From positions 62,001 to 126,000 of the forward strand of contig CAJHZI010000446.1 in the NCBI GenBank assembly GCA_905160935.1: DNA of 64,000 nucleotides, read 5' to 3'. Below are positions 13,001-21,867 of the stretch, one piece after another. Source of the DNA: Enchytraeus crypticus (Eukaryota > Annelida > Clitellata > Enchytraeida > Enchytraeidae). How positions within the stretch are numbered: the stretch's first letter is position 1; each line of letters starts with the position of its first letter. Made by a program: the position numbers and the translations under genes. The notes beneath the pieces are model-generated. The model did not search any database. It was not told the DNA's origin and was given only the letters and a program-made list of their open reading frames with translations.

Positions 13001-16000
13001 GTCTCAATAGTGCTCGATGTTGTCATTGATGATTGTAGCACTCTAATTGTTGTTATTATTGTTGTTATTATTAGACCTGTAGTGTGATATAGATTCTTGT
13101 CTGTTGAGAAATTAGTAAGTTCGCGAGAATGGTTTGTATAGAACAGAGGAAGTGTAGTATTGTGAAGCTTAGAAACTGTAACACAGTATGAGACACAGAG
13201 TTGTATATCTAGTAACGGTACCTACTGGTAGGTCCATGGCATATAATGCCTCCGCTTTTCTCTGTCTTCCTCTTTCCTCTCATCAGATATCATATTTCTA
13301 TATCATATTACAATTAGTTAAAAATATTAAATTACTGAACAACTTTAAATAATTAACACAATTCAAGGATTATTGTCTATCATGGGACCTTCAACCTTGC
13401 CGGACTAGTGGTGGGTCCATAGGGGGGCCCGCCCGCCCCACCCCATGAACCCACCACCGTACCCCACCACCGCCCGGTCGTCAGTTTCCCCTCAGTATCC
13501 TACTGGTTTGCAAGCTATGATATTGGACTTTCGCATATTAAACATAAATAATTAATGAATAACTTATCATCATCATCCTCCCCTAAATCCCAGTTTAACC
13601 AGGGCCGGGATATGAATAAACTATTTTCCACTCATTTAAGTTTTTGTAGCAATTTCTGGAGCCTAGGCGCTCTTCAACCGAATGCCCTTTCTGACTTTGG
13701 TATGGATCTAGTTTTTATGTCGCGTAAGCGATCCGGACACAACACGGGGAAAATTAATGATTAAATAACTTATATTAATTTAACATTGATAATTTTAAAT
13801 TCAAATTAAATATTTATAAATGAGATGTTAAAAATATATTGCATTACTTAACACCTTTAAATAATATTTCAAGAATTTCAGAATCTCATTCACTAATAAT
13901 TTATGAGAAATATATATATATATATTTCTCATAAATTATTAGTGAATGAGATTCTGAAATTTTAAATCTAAATATGAAATCTTAAATATGCATATCCCGA
14001 CACTACTTAAACTGGGATTCAAGGGAAGATGAAGATTATGATATATATATCTTAAATACTGGGTAAAGGTCTATTGAATTAGATGTTCTGTACATATATT
14101 TTCAGTTAAACATTCGACTGAAGCGTAGACGAAGCAATCTGGAGTCGACTCCACCGAGCGTTGATGTGGAGCAACTATCCATAGGCTCCGCCCCTTGTGT
14201 GCCTGAGTGTGCGGTGATGCAGATCGGCTCTCATACATCTTCTGTAGCTGGGCACCAGACTCAGAGTTCTGTGGAGGTGAGTCAGACTGGGCACCTGGTT
14301 GATTCCGTTACTCCTGAGCATTGTTGCAGTTCTTCAGTGCTTGGGTGTCAGACTAGATCCACTTCTTCGAGGCACCAGACTAGTTCTTCTGCGCCGAGCA
14401 TTACAGGGCACCAGACTCGTAGTAAAACCTCCTCGAGTGTAGCGGTGAATCAGACTAACTCTCCTTCGTGTAGTACATATCGTCAGCGTAATTCTACAAA
14501 CTTACAGAATTCAGCCGGAGGCAGAGATATACACTTGTCTAACGGAGCAGGTCATAATGGGGACTTTTCCTCGAATCTAGAGGACCACTCTTGGACTAAT
14601 TCTCAGTTAAATTTTAGCGCTGGGCACCAGACAACTAACTTGTCGGGTAGAGCGGTGAGTAAGTCTAACTCAATTGCAGCTCAGGATAGCGTAAATCAGG
14701 TATCGAACATATCGAGTCGAGAGAAGGATATATCAAGTCGAGAGGCGAAGTATTCTTCTCTCGGTGTACCAGGGCCCCGGATCAACTCCCCCTCTCTCCT
14801 AGGAGGCGGTAACTCTGCGGTGTTCCGTGCCTGCTCCATGGTGCTGCAACATGCTGCCGTGCTGGAACACGGTGCCGTACTGGAGCAGGGTGCCATGCTG
14901 TCTGGGAGGAGTCCTTCCGGAGGACTCGAGGCTGTCCCGAATGTGGGTCAAGTCTCATCGAATGTGGGTCAAGTCACGTCGAATGTGGGTCAAGTCTTCT
15001 CGAACGTGGGTCAAGTCTTCCCGAATGTGGTTCAAGTCTCGTCGAATGTGGGTCACTCGAATGTGGGTCAAGTCTCGTCGAATGTGGGTCAAGTCTCGTC
15101 GAATATGGGTCAAGTCTCGTCGAATGTGGGTCAAGTCTCCTCGAATGTAGGTCAAGTCTCATCGAATGTAGGTCAAGTCTTCTCGAATGTGGATCAAGTC
15201 CTGACACCTCCTGACGCCTCCACTTCAATCGTCAGCGATGGCTTGTTGACTGTGCCTTGTGTCTTCAACCCTAATCCCAGTCTGACTGGAGTAAGCGATG
15301 CCCTTCAGGCTAGGGTTGACTCGTCCGAAGAAACATCTGCATTGGATCTCTCTAGGGGAAGTTCTGCCATCAATTATGCGGCTAATCCACAAGGGAAGCC
15401 CTCGTCTGTGGAAGGGCTTGATCACGGGAAGCCCTGGTCTGCAGAAGGGCTTAATCAGGACGGAATTGAATCCGTGGAAGGTAACAAGCGTTTATGCGGC
15501 AACGACGCATCTACAGGAAGTATTTCACTGGCGGAGAATCTGGTTGAGGCTAAACCGATGCAAAGAAACCTTTTTAAGCAGTTGTTAGCGTCCAGGATAC
15601 CATTCGGCTCAGCTTCGGATGAGTCAGTCACCGCTGATGGTGAAGTGCCTGCGATACGTTGCTGGGATTCTGTTTGTGATGGCGACAGTTCTGTTCATAA
15701 CGTTACGCTTTCAAATGTGGCTGAGAAATCTGATGATATTTCTGCAATGTCTAGTATAACATGTAATGCACCTGGTGATATTTCTACACTGTCTAATTCA
15801 TGGTCTAACCCACTTGGTGATATTTATAATGAGCCAGTTGCTGATGCTACATCTACGCTACAGACCGACCCCTCAAAGATTTTCCACGACATTTCTCCAA
15901 TTAAATCCAACGATTCTACGAATGTTAGCGATACTTCGGTCGTATCTCGTGCGGAGCATTTGAAAGTTTCTAAGACGACTAACGATGCGGAGGCTGTCAG

Positions 16001-19000
16001 AGAACGGAGGAATTCTAACATTGCGACGGCTTCCGGTGAAGGACGCATGGATGCACTTCGTAATTCTCCGAGTTATTTCACGAGGAGCGCACATCTCAGG
16101 ACTGCGAGGGTGAAGCCCCTCAGGGAGCCCATACTGGAAACTTTAACAAACTCCAATAGACTCGCTCGTCCTAGCATGCCTGCCACATCGAACGGCAGAA
16201 CCAAGATGGCTGACACGGTGGAAAGCTTGTTTAACCAGCCTGCCGCACCGAACGGCAGAACCAAGATGGTTGACGCGGTGGAAAGCTTGTATAGCCATCC
16301 TGCCTCACCAAACGGCAGAACCAAGATGGCTGACGCGGTGGAAAGCTTGTATAGCCATTCTGCCGCACCGAACGGCAGAACCAAGATGGCTGACGCGATG
16401 GAAAGCCAGACACGGGGTGGCTACGCGCTGAACAGAAGTGGTTTGTGTTGTAGCTGTAAACCGTCCTCGCTGGTTCGGTGCAGCGCCTGCTTGCGAAAGT
16501 CCTCGTGCGGGATTTTCCAGGTTGGTGCTGTCCGAAATCTGCAAGCGCGGGAAGAGCTCGGCGCAGATGTTGCTGCACGGAGGCTCAGCGGTGTAGCGAC
16601 GAGTGGAACGAATGTCGATAGTGTTGTCAGGAGATGTCCGGCTGATTTAGACATTCAGTACGATCAGAAATCTGAAGATCATCGGAAACAAAATGGCGGA
16701 CGTTTCGATGAATATGCTGTAACGGAGCAGGATTCTATGACCGAGTTGTTTTCTAAAAGTAATAACGTTGGTTTTGTGGCCGATCCTTCTGCTTTGAATT
16801 CTCGGACTGCTGGAGAAAGTCTTTCTAGCAGCAGAGCAACCGGAGAAAATAAAATAAGCGGAGAGGAGTGCGGAGAAAATCTAATCGCTTGCATTAAAAC
16901 AGAGAAAAGTCATTCCAGTTGTGAAGAAGCAGAAGAGATTCTGTCAGATCGTAAAGCAGTTCTGTCTGTCTCGGGAAAGACTGGAGAGATTTCTACTGCT
17001 AGTGGAGAAAATTCAGTTACAAGTGGAGAAAATTCAGTTACTAGTGGAGAAAATTCAGTTGCTGGTGGAGAAAATGCGGTTGTTTGCAGAGAAACTGAGC
17101 ACAATCTTATACATAGGGATTTAAATGCAAAGATTTCAGAGAATTCGTTAGAGGGTGGAGACAGAGGAAGGATGGAGAGGTGGAATTTTGCTAAATTGGA
17201 CGAGGGGTTTGATCATTGCGGTGTGCGGCTGTCCAAGGACGGCGCGATGGATAAGGCGGCTCATTCGATGACTGCGGCTGAGATCATAGCCAGCTGTGCC
17301 GGCAAGGGTGAGTGGTGGAGTAGTTGGAATTAGAATTTAACAATTTACTGACTGATTGATTTATTAAATCGGCTGCAGCCAGCGGCGAAGTCGGTAAGAT
17401 ACTCGACCGCGGATCAGTATGTGCGGGGTTAAAATCCTGGGCTCTCCCGTCACTGACATCGCTTTCGAGTGAAGAAACTGACGTTATATTAGCTTTGCCT
17501 TAGCTTTAAAGAATGGAATTTTAATAATTTGATTAATTCAATCAATGACATGCGTATAACATGAGTGTAATTAATTAACTGATTGATGAGATATATAATT
17601 ATTATATATCTAGTTTATATAATTATTATTCGTTATAATTATTCGTTAGATCAATTGTGTAATTAACTGATTGATGAAATATTTTTATATAATTATTTGT
17701 TATATTTATTGTGTAATTAGCTGATTGATGAAATATGTTTATATAATTATTTGTTATATCTATTGTGTAATTAACTGATTGATGTGTTAGTTGTTTAGTC
17801 GTATGATTATTCGTGAGACGTATTGTGTAATTGATTGATTGTTTAGACTACGGCGCAGGATTGGACGGCACATCTATCAGCACATGATTAGTGGTTAGAT
17901 GTGTAGTGTAATTGATTGATTGTTTACGGCACAGGATTGGACGTAGTGTGTAATTGATTGATTGTTTACGGCACAGGAATGGACGGCACATCTATCAGCA
18001 CGTCCATCACATCAAGCAGGGAGACATCGGTTCAGCCCCCCCCAGCCCCTCTACCACCCCTACCCCCTCATCTCCTCAATCCTGACTCACCCAGTGTACT
18101 GGTGAGCTCTCTGCTAATAATAATAATAATAGTAATAATAATAATATTATTATTACGATTATAATTATTACTATTATTATTATTGTTATTTAACAATAAT
18201 AACAATAGTAATAATGACAACAATATTAATAATAATAGTAATAATCACAACAACAACCATTAATAGTAGTAGTAGTAGTAGTAATAATAATAATAATAAT
18301 AATCATAACCATGGACCCGATGAATCCTGAAGGAGTTGACTTTATTAATGGCATAGGCAGACTTATTGCAGTGCAAAGGCTTTCCATGACTTTGCAAAGA
18401 TTTATTGCAGTCTGCTTCAACAATTCTTTTAAGCCGATTGATGACCTCGAGTAGCCGGGCGGCGATTGAGCACGTATTGCTTGAATCGTTTATATCAAAC
18501 CCCAGGTTCTTTACACCAGTGTAAAAAATAAAATAAAATAAAATAATCAAAATAATAATTCCTTAGGGTATGAAGTTGTTCCGGTGGCCAGTGAATCCAT
18601 GGGCCCCATGAATCCCGATGGAGTTGACTTCATTGAAGGCATATGCTGACTTATCATAGAGCGAACCGTCGATAAGCCAGAGACCTCTTTTCTTTGGCAA
18701 AGGCTTTCCATATTTCTATCTTAATAGCAATAATCATGATTGATAAGTAGCTATAGCAGAGGAAGCTATGTTTAAAGTTGTGTAATAATAATAATAATAA
18801 ATAATAAAGGTTTAACGTCCGTTTCCTCATACAAGGATGATGTCAGGGACATCATAAGTGATTGATTGATTGATTGCAGGTGGAGACAGCTGAGGAAGCA
18901 CACTCGGAGGAGTTGGAGAGGTTTTGCCTCACTCAGCCACTCGTTGTCATACGTAACCTCGCAGGAGCTCTCAATCTAGGTCTTCCTCATCTCTTCGCTA

Positions 19001-21828
19001 AATAGCAGATTTATTTATTATTTTTATTATTAAACCTGATTTCTATTTAATCTCTCACAAAATTGGAGCTATCAATATGGGTCTGCTTGATCTCACTTAT
19101 GAATACATTATTTATTTAGTACATTTGTTATTAAACTAGATCTCTTTGAGTTGATTAACCGTTACTGCTGCTATTTCATTTCTAACAGTTATTCCACTAT
19201 TACCTCATTGTTATTCCACTATTACCTCATTGTTATTCCACTATTACCTCATTGTTATTCCACTATTACCTCATTGTTATTCCACTATTACCTCATTGTT
19301 ATTCCACTGTTATTCCACTGCTACCACTACTGTTGTACGCACAGACCTGGGACTCTTCTCGTCTAAGACGCTGCTGGAGCAGAACCCTGACCACCGCGTG
19401 GAGATCAGAGATCAGTGTCAACAGCTGCCCTATGTCAATGTGGACAGGAGAGAGAGGAGGGTGTGGCACTGTGAGAGCAGCAGGTCTCGTATGACCATAG
19501 CCAAGTACGCTGAGTACCAGGTCAACTCATTCAGGCGTGCCCTTGAGAGGGCCAAGGTAGGCGGGTCTTATAGGAGTTTTGAGTAATTGTAGGTAGGCGT
19601 GTCATATGAATTAGTCTAGGTAGGCGTGTCATACGAATTAGTCTAGGTAGGCGTGTCATACGAATTAGTCTAGGTAGGCGTGTCATACGAATTAGTCTAG
19701 GTAGGCGTGTCATACGAATTAGTCTAGGTAGGCGTGTCATATGAATTAGTCTAGGTAGGCGTGTCTTATGATTTAGTCTAGGTAGGCGTGTCATATGAAT
19801 TAGTGTAGGTAGGCGTGTCATATGAATTAGTCTAGGTAGGTGTGTCTTATGATTTAGTGTAGGTAGGCGTGTCATATGAATTAGTCTAGGTAGGCGTGTC
19901 ATACGAATTAGTCTAGGTAGGCGTAGGATTGATTCATTGGTATGATTAATCGATGGATTGATTGTATGGATTGATTCATTGATTGATGGTGTGATTAATC
20001 GATGGATTGATTGGTTGATGGATTGACTGACATATTTATTGACGGTATGATTAATCGATGGATTGATTAATCGATGGATTGATTGATTGTATGGATTGAT
20101 TGATTCATTGATTAATGGTATGATTAATCGATGGATTGATTGGTTGATGGATTGATTAATGGTATGATTGATCGATGGATTGGATGTTTCATTGATTGAT
20201 CGATAGATTGATTAATCAATGGATTGATTGATTGATTAGGAAGAGCAGAAGCCGAGAACTTCAGGAAGCGACTCTGGCTCATCTGTGTCACAGCATGACG
20301 GAGGCGTGGCAACTACTAGGTTCTTCTTCTCGTTTTTCTCCTTCATCTTCTTCTTCTGCCTTTTCCTCTTCTCCTCTCTTTTCTTCTTCTTCTGCTGCTT
20401 CTTATTATTCTTCTTTTTCTCATCCCTTTTCTCCTTCTTCTTCTTTTCCCCTTTCTTCTTCTTCTTCTTCTTGGCTGGATCAAGTGGCGATGTCGGTAAG
20501 ATATTCGATCGCGGATCAGTATGTGTGGGGTTCAAATCCTGGGCTCGCCCGTTACTGACATCGTTTTCGAGTGAGGAAACTGACGTTAACATTAGCTTGT
20601 TTTCTTCTATTTTCATGAGAAAGGCTGTAAATCTTTCGAGTTATTAGCTTTCTAGATCCAGTACACTAAAGCTTATGTCATTCTGAAAGAACTGTTGAAG
20701 AGGTGCCGCTTTTGTGTTTTACCTTCTTTCTCCATATCTCTATAAGATGACGTTGATGTTGAAATGTATTGATTTGCTCTAGAAATAAGAGACGATAGAG
20801 ATGTTTACGTGTATTGATTTGCTCTTGAAATAAGAGATGATAGAGATGTTTACGTGTATTGATTTGTTCTAGAAATAGAGACGGTAGAGATGTTTACGTG
20901 TATTGATTTGTTCTAGAAATAAGAAGATGTGTATTGATTTGCTCTAGAAATAAGAAGATGATAAAGTTTGGAACGAATGTGGACTTGTCAGATGAACAGA
21001 AGTGGCGTCCGCAGCTGAATGAACTCAAGAAACTGCCTAGGTTCACGAGGGTAAATATTCTGTCTCTTGTTGTTCTATGTTGTCAGGGTTTCAGAAGACT
21101 TGATGTCGTTCGTAGTTTTGTAGGTAAGAAGCAAAAGAAGTTCAACATTGTATACGCAGAGTGATTGATTGAGTGAGTGAGTGAGTGAGTGATTGAGTGA
21201 GTGATTGAGTGAGTGATTGATTGAGTGAGTGATTGAGTGAGTGATTTACTGATTTAGTGGGAGAGTGGGTGACTGAGTGACAGACTGTTTGAGTGAGTGA
21301 GCGAGGGAATGAGTGAGTGAGCGAGCGAAGGAATGAGCGAGTGAGCGAGGGAATGAGTGAGTGAGCGAGCGAGGGAATGAGTGAGTGAGCGAGGGAATGA
21401 GTGAGTTAGTGGCGTGAGGGAATGAGTGAGGGAGTGATTTAGTGAAGAATTCAATGAGTGATTGCGTGAGTTATTGGTTTGCCAATTGATTTATTGATTA
21501 ATTGACTGTTAATCACGTGGGTCACACTGTGCTCGGTGCAAACACAGTTCAGCTGTACACGAAGGTACCTGGCTGCTGAATTGATTGATTGATTGATTGA
21601 TCAGGTGGTATGCACCACGAGGAATCAGCTAAGTCACGTTGGTCACACAGTATTGGGTGTGAACACAGTACAGCTGTACATGAAGGTACCTGGCAGTAGA
21701 ACACCGGGTCACCAGGAGAACAGTAACTATGTTTCTATCAATGTTAACATAGGACCGGGTGACTGCGAGTGGTTCTGTGTGCCCCATGAGTACTGGGGCG
21801 TCGTGTGTTCCATGTGCCAAGAGTATGT

Positions 21829-21867
<39 letters not shown>

